DNA of 44,551 nt. Origin: Mycolicibacterium sp. J2. Its GTDB lineage: Bacteria > Actinomycetota > Actinomycetes > Mycobacteriales > Mycobacteriaceae. Position numbers and translations under genes: made by a program. How positions within the stretch are numbered: the first letter of the stretch is position 1; each line of letters begins with the position of its first letter. The stretch lies in the NCBI RefSeq assembly GCF_026240945.1, contig NZ_JAPFPY010000038.1:1-44551 (forward strand). Reading direction: 5' to 3'. A model generated the notes under the pieces. It worked only from the letters and a program-made list of their open reading frames with translations. It was not told the origin of the DNA and ran no database searches. Positions 24,307 to 32,870 of this stretch are shown here, one piece after another.

Positions 24307-25791
24307 AGCGCGGATCGGCACCCGCCCGAACACCATCGACTCCTCGATCCGGTCGAACCGATGGTCGATCACATCCAGACCGTAGTTGTGCCGCACGTTC
24401 CAGGGTCGACGGGTACCGGACTTGGGCAGCGCGTGGGGCGCCCGCGCCACGTAGCCGGCGTTGATGTCCCACGCCGCCTTCTCCTGCATCGGCACCCCGC
24501 CGCGATGCGGGTAGGCGTGCGTATAGCCATGCGCGTCCATGTACGCCAACAGTTTCGCCACCGACTTGGCGGTCATATCGGCACGCAGCGTCCACGAGGC
24601 GTTGGTGTATCCGACACACCAGGCCATGTTGGGCACCTCTTCGAGCAGGTACTCCTTGTAGACAAATCGGTCGGTGGGCTCGATCCGCTGTCCGTCGATG
24701 CGCACCTCGATGCCGCCCAGCGCCTGTAGCTGTAATCCCGTTGCGGTGACGATGATGTCGGCATCCAGCCGGCCACCGCCGGCCAGCACGATACCGGTGG
24801 CATCGACGTGATCGATGTGATCGGTCACGATGTCGGCGCGGCCGGCACCGAGGTCCTCGTACAGGTCCCCGTCGAGCACCAGGCACATTCGCTGGTCCCA
24901 GGGTCGATAGCGGGGCTTGAAGTGCACGTCGACGGGATAGCCCGCGGGCAGTTGGGCAATGGTCCTGGCGCGAATCAGTCGCCGGCCCAGGCCTGGGGCC
25001 TTGCGGAAGAACAGGAACAGCGCATAGTGCATCCAGGCGTTGCGGAACCGGATGAAGCGGTGAGCCAGCTTGTCCGGCAACAGCTTCCGGATGGCTTGCA
25101 TGACGACCGGGACGGCAGGCATGGCCATCATGTAGGTGGGCGAACGTTGCAGCATGGTGACGTGGGCGGCCGTGCGGGCCAGGGCGGGTACCAGGCTGAT
25201 CGCGGTGGCCCCACTGCCGATCACCACGACGTTCTTGCCGGCATGGTCCAGCGACTCGGGCCAGAACTGCGGGTGCACCACCGGACCGGCGAAATCGTCC
25301 ATCCCGGCGATCGGCGGGGTGTGCGGGTGGTCGTAGTCGTAGTACCCGGTGCCGAAGAACAGGAAGCGGGCCCGGCGGGTCGCAGGCACTCCGCCGGACT
25401 CGGTCGCCACCGTCCAGGTGTCGGTGGCCGAATCCCAATCCGCGGAAAGCACTTTGGTGTTGAACCGGATATGCCGGTCGATGCCGTATTTGTGCGCGGT
25501 GTGCGTGAGGTAGGCACGGATGTCGGCCCCGTCGGCGACATGTTCTGGACGGGTCCACGGCTCATACGGGAAGCTGAGGGTGAAGATATCGCTGTCGGAA
25601 CGAATTCCGGGATAGCGGAACAGATCCCAGGTACCGCCGATGCGCTCACGGCGCTCCAGGATGGCGTAGGTCAGCCGCGGGTTCTGCTCGTGGATGCGGT
25701 AGGCGGCGTTGATGCCGGAGATGCCCGCGCCGATGATCAGCACATCCGTGAATTCGGGGGTCAACCCGGACTCGACCTGCTCCTCGCCCAT
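24256..25791 (-). CDS. Flavin-containing monooxygenase, Baeyer-Villiger type (EthA-like)
   Basis: A 511-residue FAD/NADPH monooxygenase. It has the FAD Rossmann motif IIGAGISG near residue 20, the EthA-type GTWDLFRYPGIRSDSD, the Baeyer-Villiger fingerprint FAGPVVHPQFW (FxGxxxHxxxW) and a second Rossmann motif VVIGSGATA. Family members insert oxygen into ketones or oxidise sulfur compounds; mycobacterial EthA activates thioamide drugs. The natural substrate here is unknown. Start ATG 25791 follows an AGGAGG site; an earlier in-frame start at 25830 lacks one. The 3' end overlaps the YdcF gene. Confidence 0.9.
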   Translation of the reverse strand: MGEEQVESGLTPEFTDVLIIGAGISGINAAYRIHEQNPRLTYAILERRERIGGTWDLFRYPGIRSDSDIFTLSFPYEPWTRPEHVADGADIRAYLTHTAHKYGIDRHIRFNTKVLSADWDSATDTWTVATESGGVPATRRARFLFFGTGYYDYDHPHTPPIAGMDDFAGPVVHPQFWPESLDHAGKNVVVIGSGATAISLVPALARTAAHVTMLQRSPTYMMAMPAVPVVMQAIRKLLPDKLAHRFIRFRNAWMHYALFLFFRKAPGLGRRLIRARTIAQLPAGYPVDVHFKPRYRPWDQRMCLVLDGDLYEDLGAGRADIVTDHIDHVDATGIVLAGGGRLDADIIVTATGLQLQALGGIEVRIDGQRIEPTDRFVYKEYLLEEVPNMAWCVGYTNASWTLRADMTAKSVAKLLAYMDAHGYTHAYPHRGGVPMQEKAAWDINAGYVARAPHALPKSGTRRPWNVRHNYGLDVIDHRFDRIEESMVFGRVPIRALAEPAPVQVVGQQGHV

Positions 25792-25836
25792 GGACGACCT
25801 CCTCGTGGTCCTGCGCCGTACCACCACCATAGGTGC

Positions 25837-26829
25837 TCAGGTGCGCAGTGCGTCAACGATCTGAGCCAGCGAATCCACCGCGATCGGCCCGGGTTGGTAG
25901 ATGCACACCCGGTCGGACACCCCGCGCACCCGATCCGCGATATGCGCGGCGACCTCGGCGGGCGTGCCGCAGGCGGCGATGGTGTGCAGCACGTCGTCGT
26001 CGATCAGCGCCCCCATCTCGGCCCAGCGGCCCTGCTTGGACAGCGCGTTCAGTTCCGGCTGCAGGTCACCCCAGCCGTGTGTCTCCAGCACCGGCCGGTA
26101 CGCCGGGGTGGAACCGTAGAAGGCCAGCAACTGGCGGGTGGCGGCATGGTCGGGGTTGGTGTCGGAGCTGACCGACACGATGATCTCCGGGACGATGGCG
26201 AGATCCGCGCGACCGCGACCCGCGGCACTCAGCCCGGCGTCCACCGCGGTCATGGTCACCTCGTTGAGGAAGCGTTTGGATCCGAACGGCATCACCAGCA
26301 GACCGTCTGCATGCTCGGCGACCGCGCGGGTCAGCTTCGGGCCGAGCGCCCCGACGTAGATGGGCGGCGGCCCGTAGGGGTTGTCGCGCGGGGTGAAGGT
26401 CGGGGTCATCAGGGTGTGCCGGTAGAACTCGCCCTGGAAATTCAGCCGTTCACCGGTCGACCAGGTGGTGAAGATCGCCCGCAGGGCGGCCACCAGTTCG
26501 GTCATGCGCTGCACCGGCCGGTCGAAATCGGCGCCGAACCGCTTCTCGATCTGCGTGCGGATCTGGGTGCCCAACCCCAGCGTGAATCGGCCGCCGGTGA
26601 GGATCTGGTGGTCGATTGCCTGATGTGCCAGGTGAATCGGATTGCGCGGGAACCCGATCGCCACATTCGTCATCAGGTCCAGCCCGCCGACCGTCGACGC
26701 CAGGGTCAGCGGGGTGAACACGTCGTGCGGCCCTTCGAAGGTGAACACCCCACTGGCTCCGGCATCGCGTAGCTCCCGCGCGCGTTCGATGGCATCGGTG
26801 GGCCCGTACAACGCTGTCATGACCTTCAC
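25837..26829 (-). CDS. LLM-class oxidoreductase, probably F420-dependent
   Basis: A 330-residue TIM-barrel enzyme of the luciferase-like monooxygenase superfamily. Features are the start MKVMTALYGP, DVFTPLTLAS, the central LGLGTQIRTQIEKRFG and PPIYVGALGPKLTRAVAEHADG. In mycobacteria proteins of this pattern commonly use coenzyme F420 (the TIGR03617-type subgroup by my recollection), but FMN use cannot be excluded. It is 45 bases upstream of the monooxygenase gene on the same strand, so the two may form an operon. Its start is 51 bases from the divergent amine oxidase start. Confidence 0.83.
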   Translation of the reverse strand: MKVMTALYGPTDAIERARELRDAGASGVFTFEGPHDVFTPLTLASTVGGLDLMTNVAIGFPRNPIHLAHQAIDHQILTGGRFTLGLGTQIRTQIEKRFGADFDRPVQRMTELVAALRAIFTTWSTGERLNFQGEFYRHTLMTPTFTPRDNPYGPPPIYVGALGPKLTRAVAEHADGLLVMPFGSKRFLNEVTMTAVDAGLSAAGRGRADLAIVPEIIVSVSSDTNPDHAATRQLLAFYGSTPAYRPVLETHGWGDLQPELNALSKQGRWAEMGALIDDDVLHTIAACGTPAEVAAHIADRVRGVSDRVCIYQPGPIAVDSLAQIVDALRT

Positions 26830-26880
26830 AGCGGCTCACCCTAGTGCGCGGCGGCGCTGCTTCGGTGCAGACTGGGGCTC

Positions 26881-28209
26881 GTGGGCGATGTGATCGTGGT
26901 GGGAGCCGGGTTCGCGGGGCTGATGGCGGCACGCGAACTGACCAGACGAGGGCTCGACGTGGTCGTGTTGGAGGGCCGCGACCGGGTCGGCGGGCGCTCG
27001 CACACGACGACGATCGCCGGAGTACCGGTCGACCTCGGTGCGACCTTCGTGGGCCCTACCCAGACCGCCGTGCTGAAACTCGCGGCCGAACTGGGCTGCG
27101 ACACGGTACCCACGTACTCCCGTGGCAAGAACCTGATCGACTGGCATGGGCGGGTGCGGTCCTACCGCAGCACCATTCCGAAGTTGTCGATGATCGAGCT
27201 GTTCGACGTGTCCCGAATCCAGTGGCGCTTCGATCGGCTGGCCAAACTGATCCCGGTGGTCGACCCGTGGGCGGCGCCCGCGGCCGAGCGGTTGGACCGG
27301 CGCAGCCTGGACAGCTGGTTGCGCTCGGTGCACGCGAACGCGTCGACCCGAAATCTGATGGCGATCATGTCGCGGGTGACGTGGGGGTGCGAACCGGACG
27401 CGGTGTCGATGCTGCACGCGGTGCGTTACGTGAAGGCGGCCGGCGGTCTCGGCCCCATGCTCGACGTCGAGGGCGGTGCCCAACAGGACCGCTTCCCGGC
27501 CGGGACGCAGCAGATCGCCGTCCGGATGGCCGAGAACCTGACCGTGCGACTGAACACCGTGGTGCGCCGGGTCATCCGGGACGGCTCCGGGTATCGCGTC
27601 GAATCCGATACCGAATCGTGGGACACGCGGGCCGTGATCGTGGCCATCCCGCCGGCGCACCGCGGCGCGATCACCTTCGAACCGGCACTGCCCGACGACC
27701 ATCGGGACCTGGTGGCGCATTGGCCGCAAGGCAATCTGAGCAAGGCCTACGCCGCCTACGACAAGCCGTTCTGGCGTGCCGACGGCTGCTCGGGCGAGGC
27801 GCTGTCGGACGAGGGCCCGGTGTTCATCACCTTCGACGTCAGCCCCGGTGACGACGGGCCCGGTGTGCTGTTGGGATTCGCCGACTCACGCAGCTTCGAC
27901 CCACTGCCCCCGCAGCAGCGCCGCGACCGCGCATTGCGCAACTTCGTCGCGCTGTTCGGCGATGCCGCGGCATCACCCATCGAGTATCTCGATCATTGTT
28001 GGGGCACCGAGGAATTCGCGCCGGGCGGCCCGACGGCAGCGGTACCGCCCGGCGCCTGGACCAGTTACGGGCAAGCGCTGCGCACCCCCGTCGACGGTGT
28101 GTTCTGGGCAGGCACCGAGACGGCCGACGAGTGGACCGGCTTCCTGGACGGCGCGGTGCGCTCGGGTCAGCGCGCCGCCGCCGAGGTGGCGGGGTACCTC
28201 ACGAACTGA
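26881..28209 (+). CDS. aofH: Flavin-containing amine oxidase, AofH-like
   Basis: A 442-residue amine oxidase. The N-terminus has the FAD dinucleotide motif VVGAGFAGLMAAREL with the following VVLEGRDRVGGRS. The C-terminus has VFWAGTETADEWTGFLDGAV, the usual FAD-contacting end of monoamine/polyamine oxidases. It should deaminate primary or secondary amines to aldehydes with H2O2 release. The start is GTG 26881. Position between an Rv3169-like gene upstream and an Hpx-like gene downstream matches M. tuberculosis Rv3170. Here four extra genes (DUF4345, AraC, YdcF and the monooxygenase/LLM pair) separate it from the Rv3169-like gene. Confidence 0.87.
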   Translation: MGDVIVVGAGFAGLMAARELTRRGLDVVVLEGRDRVGGRSHTTTIAGVPVDLGATFVGPTQTAVLKLAAELGCDTVPTYSRGKNLIDWHGRVRSYRSTIPKLSMIELFDVSRIQWRFDRLAKLIPVVDPWAAPAAERLDRRSLDSWLRSVHANASTRNLMAIMSRVTWGCEPDAVSMLHAVRYVKAAGGLGPMLDVEGGAQQDRFPAGTQQIAVRMAENLTVRLNTVVRRVIRDGSGYRVESDTESWDTRAVIVAIPPAHRGAITFEPALPDDHRDLVAHWPQGNLSKAYAAYDKPFWRADGCSGEALSDEGPVFITFDVSPGDDGPGVLLGFADSRSFDPLPPQQRRDRALRNFVALFGDAAASPIEYLDHCWGTEEFAPGGPTAAVPPGAWTSYGQALRTPVDGVFWAGTETADEWTGFLDGAVRSGQRAAAEVAGYLTN

Positions 28210-29122
28210 GCCGTTGCGGCGCAACCGATTCGGCCAGCGCACGCAGCTGGTGGGTCACGTCGGCCGGGCGTTCCAGGATGGCGCAGTGCCCGCCGGACAA
28301 CTGGACGAACGCCGCCAGGTTGGGCACATGCTCGGCAATGTGGCGGGACGCGTTGATCGGCAACAGCCGGTCATCGCGGCTGCCGATCACCAACGTCGGC
28401 ACCGTCAGGTTGTGTAGCGAAATATGGTTGGCGCCAAGGCTGTCGACCAGGACTCGCGCCCAGCCACCCCGGCCCGCCGCCGGGGTGGTGGCGAACAGCC
28501 GGTACACCAGGTCGCCGACCTCGGGGGCCGCGTCGCGCCCGACCGCCAGGTATTCGACGAACCGCTTGTTGGGACCGTCGGCCAGTTTCGGGATCGGCGT
28601 GGAACCGAATGTCTTCAGGAACGTACCGGCGGTGCGAATGCGGGCCCGCGACAGCGGCGCGGGCACCGGAGCCAGTTGCACGTCGCGCAGCAGGTCCCCG
28701 GTGGTGGTGTTGATCAGCGCCACCGCATCCGCGCACTGGAGCACCCGCTGCGGGTAGCGCTGCGACCACGACGTGATCGCGATACCGCCCATCGAGTGCC
28801 CGGCGATGACGGCGCGCTCACCCGGCGCCACCGTGGCGTCCAGGACTGCGTCCAGATCGCTGGCCAGGTGGTTGAGGCTGTACTGGCGGCGTTGGCGCGG
28901 GGTCTCGCTGCGACCGTGCCCGCGGTGGTCATAGGCGATCACGCGGTATTCGCCGGCAAGGTCGGCGATCTGATGCGCCCATACCCCGATGGCGCATGTG
29001 ATGCCGTGGGCCAGCACGATGGGATAACCGTCGTCCGGGCCGAACACCTGGGCGTGCAGCCGGGTGCCGTCGGACGAGCGGACCGCCACGGTGCGACCGG
29101 CGGGCAGCGGTGGAAGCGTCAT
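28199..29122 (-). CDS. hpx: Alpha/beta hydrolase, Hpx (non-haem haloperoxidase)-like
   Basis: A 307-residue alpha/beta hydrolase. It has the oxyanion segment LAHGITC, DHRGHGRS, nucleophile Ser110 in GHSMGG, an acid in GSRDDRLLP and His in GGHCAILE. Although the family is named for haloperoxidase activity, most members are esterases or lactonases. Its place just after the amine oxidase and on the opposite strand corresponds to Rv3171c. The 3' ends of the two genes overlap by 11 bases. Confidence 0.8.
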   Translation of the reverse strand: MTLPPLPAGRTVAVRSSDGTRLHAQVFGPDDGYPIVLAHGITCAIGVWAHQIADLAGEYRVIAYDHRGHGRSETPRQRRQYSLNHLASDLDAVLDATVAPGERAVIAGHSMGGIAITSWSQRYPQRVLQCADAVALINTTTGDLLRDVQLAPVPAPLSRARIRTAGTFLKTFGSTPIPKLADGPNKRFVEYLAVGRDAAPEVGDLVYRLFATTPAAGRGGWARVLVDSLGANHISLHNLTVPTLVIGSRDDRLLPINASRHIAEHVPNLAAFVQLSGGHCAILERPADVTHQLRALAESVAPQRLSS

Positions 29123-29167
29123 TCGGGTGCTCCAATCGTCCCCGGCGACGTTGCCGGGGCCGTCAGT

Positions 29168-30250
29168 CTACGCCGTGACCAAGACGGGCTTGATCACGTC
29201 GGCGGCCTTCGCGGCGGCCCAGGCCTGCCCGAAATCGTCGAACGCAAATCGCGTCACCAGCTTGTCCAGCGGGAGCTCGCCGCTCAGGTGACGCTCGGCC
29301 AGCCACGGCAGGAACGTGTGCGGGTCGCTGTCACCTTCGACGACGCCGCGCACCGTGATGCCCTTCGCCATGATGAGCGCCACCGGCAGTTCGGCCGTCG
29401 GCGCGCCCAGCCCGAGCAGCGCCAGGGTGCCACGGGAGCGCAACAATCCGACCGCCCCCGCGACGACGTCGGGGCGGGCCGTGGTGTCGATGACGGCGGC
29501 GGCCCCGCCGGTGAGTTCGCCCACCGCGGCCGCGACGTCGGCGCCGGGCTCGAAGGTGTGGGTGGCACCCAATTCGGTGGCCAGGGCGCGGCGGTCGGCG
29601 ATCGGGTCGACGGCGATGATGGTGCGGCAGCCGGCGATACGCGCCCCCATCACCGCCGACAGGCCGACCGCACCGGCGCCGAACACGACGACCGCGTCGT
29701 CGGCCGTCGGCGCGACCACATTGAGCACCGCGCCGGCCCCGGTTTGCACGCTGCAGCCCAGCGGTGCGGCCAGCGCGGGCGCGATCGCGTCGGGCACCGT
29801 CACCGCGTTGCGCGACCGGGTGATGGCGTGCGTCGCGAAGCTGGACTGGCCGAAGAAGCCACCGGTGATGGGTGCACCGTCCAGCCGCAGCGCGCTGGTC
29901 TCGTCGCGGCGGCTGCCCCGCATGTTGAGATTGGCCGACTGATCGCAGTAGGCGGGCCGGTCGCCGGCGCAGTTCGGACACGCACCGCAGCTGGCGAAGG
30001 TGAGCACAACCCGGTTCCCGATGCGGTCGCGGGCCTGCGGTCCGGCGGCCACGACGGTGCCGGTGCCCTCGTGCCCGAACACGACGGGCACCTTGGTGAA
30101 CCAGGAGGCGACGCTGATATCGGTGTGGCAGATGCCCACCGCCTCGATCTGGACCAGCACCTCGTCAGCCACGGGGTCACGCAATTCGATATCGGCGAGG
30201 TGGGGGTCCTGACCGGGTTCGCGGAGCACCGCGGCACGTGCCTTGATCAC
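29168..30250 (-). CDS. Zinc-dependent alcohol dehydrogenase
   Basis: A 360-residue medium-chain dehydrogenase with intact zinc sites. Catalytic ligands are Cys41, His60-Glu61 and a cysteine in PLGCSVQTG. The structural zinc is held by Cys88, Cys91, Cys94 and Cys102. The NAD-binding motif is VVFGAGAVGLSAV. The sequence is closest in pattern to aryl/benzyl alcohol dehydrogenases (AdhB/XylB type), which oxidise primary alcohols to aldehydes. It may share a transcript with the downstream Hpx-like gene (45-base gap). Its start is 23 bases from the divergent quinone reductase gene. Confidence 0.87.
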   Translation of the reverse strand: MIKARAAVLREPGQDPHLADIELRDPVADEVLVQIEAVGICHTDISVASWFTKVPVVFGHEGTGTVVAAGPQARDRIGNRVVLTFASCGACPNCAGDRPAYCDQSANLNMRGSRRDETSALRLDGAPITGGFFGQSSFATHAITRSRNAVTVPDAIAPALAAPLGCSVQTGAGAVLNVVAPTADDAVVVFGAGAVGLSAVMGARIAGCRTIIAVDPIADRRALATELGATHTFEPGADVAAAVGELTGGAAAVIDTTARPDVVAGAVGLLRSRGTLALLGLGAPTAELPVALIMAKGITVRGVVEGDSDPHTFLPWLAERHLSGELPLDKLVTRFAFDDFGQAWAAAKAADVIKPVLVTA

Positions 30251-30257
30251 GCCGGGA

Positions 30258-30273
30258 TGTTAAATGGTGCGTC
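30258..30273 (+). promoter_or_regulatory. Possible leaderless promoter for the quinone reductase gene
   Basis: TTAAAT at 30260-30265, after TG at 30258, lies eight bases before ATG 30274. A start site about seven bases downstream of such a -10 would fall at the initiation codon, giving a leaderless mRNA, which is common in mycobacteria. No ribosome site is visible. The evidence is positional only. Confidence 0.3.
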
Positions 30274-31242
30274 ATGCGCGCCATACACATCCCCCGGTTG
30301 GACGGTCCGTCGGCGGCGGAGGTGGTGGACATCCCCGAGCCGGACTCAGACGGGGTGGTCATCGAGGTGCACGCGGCCGGTGTCGCCTTTCCCGACGCTC
30401 TGCAGACCCGTGGCCTGTACCAGTACAAGGCGCCGCTGCCGTACATCCCGGGCGCCGAGATCGCCGGGGTGGTGCGCAGCGCACCGCAGGATGCGCCGGT
30501 GGCGGCAGGTGACCGGGTCGCCGGGCTGACGCTGCTGACCGGCGGGATGGCCGAGGTGGTCACGTTGCCACCGGACCGGGTGTTCGCGCTCCCCGACTCG
30601 GTGTCCTTCGAGGCGGGTGCCGGGGTGCTGTTCAACGACCTGACCGTGCACTTCGCGCTGCGCACCCGCGGCAGGCTGTCCGCCGGCGAGACGGTGCTGG
30701 TGCACGGGGCGGCCGGCGGAATCGGCACCTCGACGCTGCGGCTGGCGCCCGCGTTGGGCGCCGCCCGGGTGATCGCCGTGGTGAGCACGGAGGCCAAGGG
30801 TGACATCGCCCGGGCTGCGGGCGCATCCGACGTGGTGCTCGCCGACGGATTCAAGGACGCGGTGGCCGACCTGACGGGTGGGCGCGGAGTGGACATCGTG
30901 TTGGACCCGGTGGGCGGTGACCGGTTCACCGATTCGCTGCGTTCCCTGGCCCCCGGCGGACGGCTGCTGGTCGTCGGCTTCACCGGCGGGGAGATCCCCA
31001 CCGTGAAGGTGAATCGGTTGCTGCTCAACAACGTCGACGCGATCGGCGTCGGATGGGGCGCCTGGACCATGACCCACCCGGGCTACCTGGCGCAGCAGTG
31101 GGCGGAGCTGGCCCCGCTGCTGGCTTCCGGCGCGGTGCCCGCACCGGAACCCGTGGTGTATCCGTTCGACAAGGCCGCCGAGGCCATCGCCGCGCTGGAA
31201 AACCGTAGCGCCACCGGAAAAATCGTGTTGAAGGTGCGTTAG
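30274..31242 (+). CDS. NADPH:quinone oxidoreductase-type (MDR family) enzyme
   Basis: A 322-residue zinc-free medium-chain reductase. The substrate domain starts MRAIHIPRLDGP, with GVAFPDALQTRGLYQ. The NADPH Rossmann fold shows VHGAAGGIGTSTLRLA near residues 148-163, followed by DIVLDPVGG and GRLLVVGF. The zinc ligands of alcohol dehydrogenases are absent, as expected for quinone reductases. The electron acceptor is unknown. It lies alone between divergent and convergent neighbours; its stop overlaps the CocE-type gene by four bases. Confidence 0.86.
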   Translation: MRAIHIPRLDGPSAAEVVDIPEPDSDGVVIEVHAAGVAFPDALQTRGLYQYKAPLPYIPGAEIAGVVRSAPQDAPVAAGDRVAGLTLLTGGMAEVVTLPPDRVFALPDSVSFEAGAGVLFNDLTVHFALRTRGRLSAGETVLVHGAAGGIGTSTLRLAPALGAARVIAVVSTEAKGDIARAAGASDVVLADGFKDAVADLTGGRGVDIVLDPVGGDRFTDSLRSLAPGGRLLVVGFTGGEIPTVKVNRLLLNNVDAIGVGWGAWTMTHPGYLAQQWAELAPLLASGAVPAPEPVVYPFDKAAEAIAALENRSATGKIVLKVR

Positions 31243-32840
31243 CGCGGCACCGGCAACGACAGCCGCGACCCTGCGCCGACCTCGTGGGTGGTGCGCACCA
31301 TCCGCGTCGCGGTCCACACCGGTTCGCCGGTGCCGTGGTTGCGGGCATAGCGCGGATGCGATCCGCCCGCGATCATCAGCCGGATCCGGGAGCCGCGCGC
31401 GAACCGGTGCGCGATGGGGTCGAGGTCCAGCTGCAGCAGCGGGGGCGCCCCGGCCGTGCGGCGCACATAGCCGTCGCTGACGTTCCGTGAGGTCCCGTCG
31501 GGGCCGACCTCGCTGATCCGCACCCAGACGTCGGCGTATCCGGTGTCGGTGCGGTGCACCAGCTCGAGCCGCGGCGTGCCGAGCACCTCCAACGCGTCGG
31601 TCAGCGGCGCGGTGCTGAAGGTGACCACATCGGCGCGCGCGGCCAATGCGCTGTCCTCGCGGTAACCACTCGGGGTGAACAGCAGCCGTCCGCCGATGGT
31701 CGGGGTCGGATCGGCGGGGTCGAACACGAACCGCGCCAGTACACCGTCGTCGTCGGGGCGCCGGTCCCCCAGCGCGGCCCTGGGATGCAGGTAGAGAACG
31801 GAATCCTCGGTGGCGGGCGGCCATTCGGGCATATCTCGCCAGTCCCGGCTGCCGGTCACGTGGATGCGCGCCCCGGACCATCGTGCCCCGGCCAGCCAGG
31901 TCAGCGATTCCCTGAACAGGTCACCGCCACCCTCGCCGTGGGTCCAGGGGCCGACGATCAGGGCGGGCTCGGCGCCGCGCTCGACGAGGCGGCGGTACTG
32001 CTCCAGGGTCTGGGTCAGGAAGACATCCTGCCAGCCGGTGACCAGCAGCACCGGTGCACCGGCCCGCTGCAGCGCGCCGCCGAGCCGGCTGGGCTGCCAA
32101 TATGGGTGGGCGGTGTCGGGGGTGCGCAGCCATGATTCATGCCAGCCGGCTCGTCCTTTGAGGATGCGCCGGCCGGCGTCGCGCAGCGGTACGGTGCGCA
32201 GCGGGGCGCGCAGCCGGCGCGACGTGGTGAGTGCCCGCGCCAGCGTGCGCAATGTCCCGCCGTTTTCCTGATGGGCCACCTGGTAGCTCCAGGTCAGAAA
32301 ATCGGCGAGAGCGAATGACCCTGTGCTCCAACCTGATTCGGCGAAGTCATGCGGCGCCATGGCGATGACGGAGGTGGTCAGCTCCGGTGGCGGGTCCGAC
32401 AACAGTGCCCATTGGGTGAAGCCGAGATAGGACGCCCCGACGGTGGCGAACCGACCGCCGAACCACGGTTGGGTGCGCATCCAGGCCACGGTGTCCGCGG
32501 CGTCGGCCGCCTCGCTCAGTCCCGGCTCGAAGGTACCGGTCGAGCCGAACGTCCCACGGACGCTTTGCAGAACCACGCGGAAGCCACGCTCGGCGTAGAG
32601 CCCCGCGGTGACGGTGGCCGGCAGATTCGTCCGGCCGTACGGGGTGCGCATGAGTATCGTGCCCAGCGGCTCCGACGGCGTGTACAGATCGGTGCGCAGC
32701 CGTTCGCCGTCACGGGTCACGACGTCCATATCGCGGCGCACGGTGTAGCGCGTCGTCGGCGGCCCCAGACCGGCCTTGGCAGCCGAGACCCGCAGCGCCA
32801 ACGCGGTCAGCGGGCCGCGGTGGTGAGCACGGGTGGCCAT
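31239..32840 (-). CDS. CocE/NonD-family hydrolase (peptidase S15-like)
   Basis: A 533-residue serine hydrolase. The alpha/beta domain has RTPYGRTN, QSVRGTFGSTG and nucleophile Ser137 in GASYLG; a later acid/histidine region includes GPWTHGEGG. A C-terminal jelly-roll domain follows (about residues 370-533, with VWVRISEVGPDG and RIRLMIAGGSHPRY). Relatives include cocaine esterase and X-prolyl dipeptidases. The true substrate is probably an ester or amide. The first ~30 residues are basic and are not a clear signal peptide. Confidence 0.86.
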   Translation of the reverse strand: MATRAHHRGPLTALALRVSAAKAGLGPPTTRYTVRRDMDVVTRDGERLRTDLYTPSEPLGTILMRTPYGRTNLPATVTAGLYAERGFRVVLQSVRGTFGSTGTFEPGLSEAADAADTVAWMRTQPWFGGRFATVGASYLGFTQWALLSDPPPELTTSVIAMAPHDFAESGWSTGSFALADFLTWSYQVAHQENGGTLRTLARALTTSRRLRAPLRTVPLRDAGRRILKGRAGWHESWLRTPDTAHPYWQPSRLGGALQRAGAPVLLVTGWQDVFLTQTLEQYRRLVERGAEPALIVGPWTHGEGGGDLFRESLTWLAGARWSGARIHVTGSRDWRDMPEWPPATEDSVLYLHPRAALGDRRPDDDGVLARFVFDPADPTPTIGGRLLFTPSGYREDSALAARADVVTFSTAPLTDALEVLGTPRLELVHRTDTGYADVWVRISEVGPDGTSRNVSDGYVRRTAGAPPLLQLDLDPIAHRFARGSRIRLMIAGGSHPRYARNHGTGEPVWTATRMVRTTHEVGAGSRLSLPVPR

Positions 32841-32870
32841 GATGTCTCGACTGTAGCCAACGGTGCAGCG

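Noticed and set aside
24808..26772. 654-codon plus-strand frame opposite the monooxygenase and LLM genes
   Set aside because: No family resemblance, and both opposite-strand genes have complete catalytic motifs and good ribosome sites.
28424..30529. 701-codon plus-strand frame opposite the Hpx and alcohol dehydrogenase genes
   Set aside because: It spans two well-supported genes and the divergent promoter; composition is that of a shadow frame.
31243..32840. Secretion signal on the CocE-type hydrolase
   Set aside because: The N-terminus is basic, but the hydrophobic stretch is short and lacks a convincing cleavage site.
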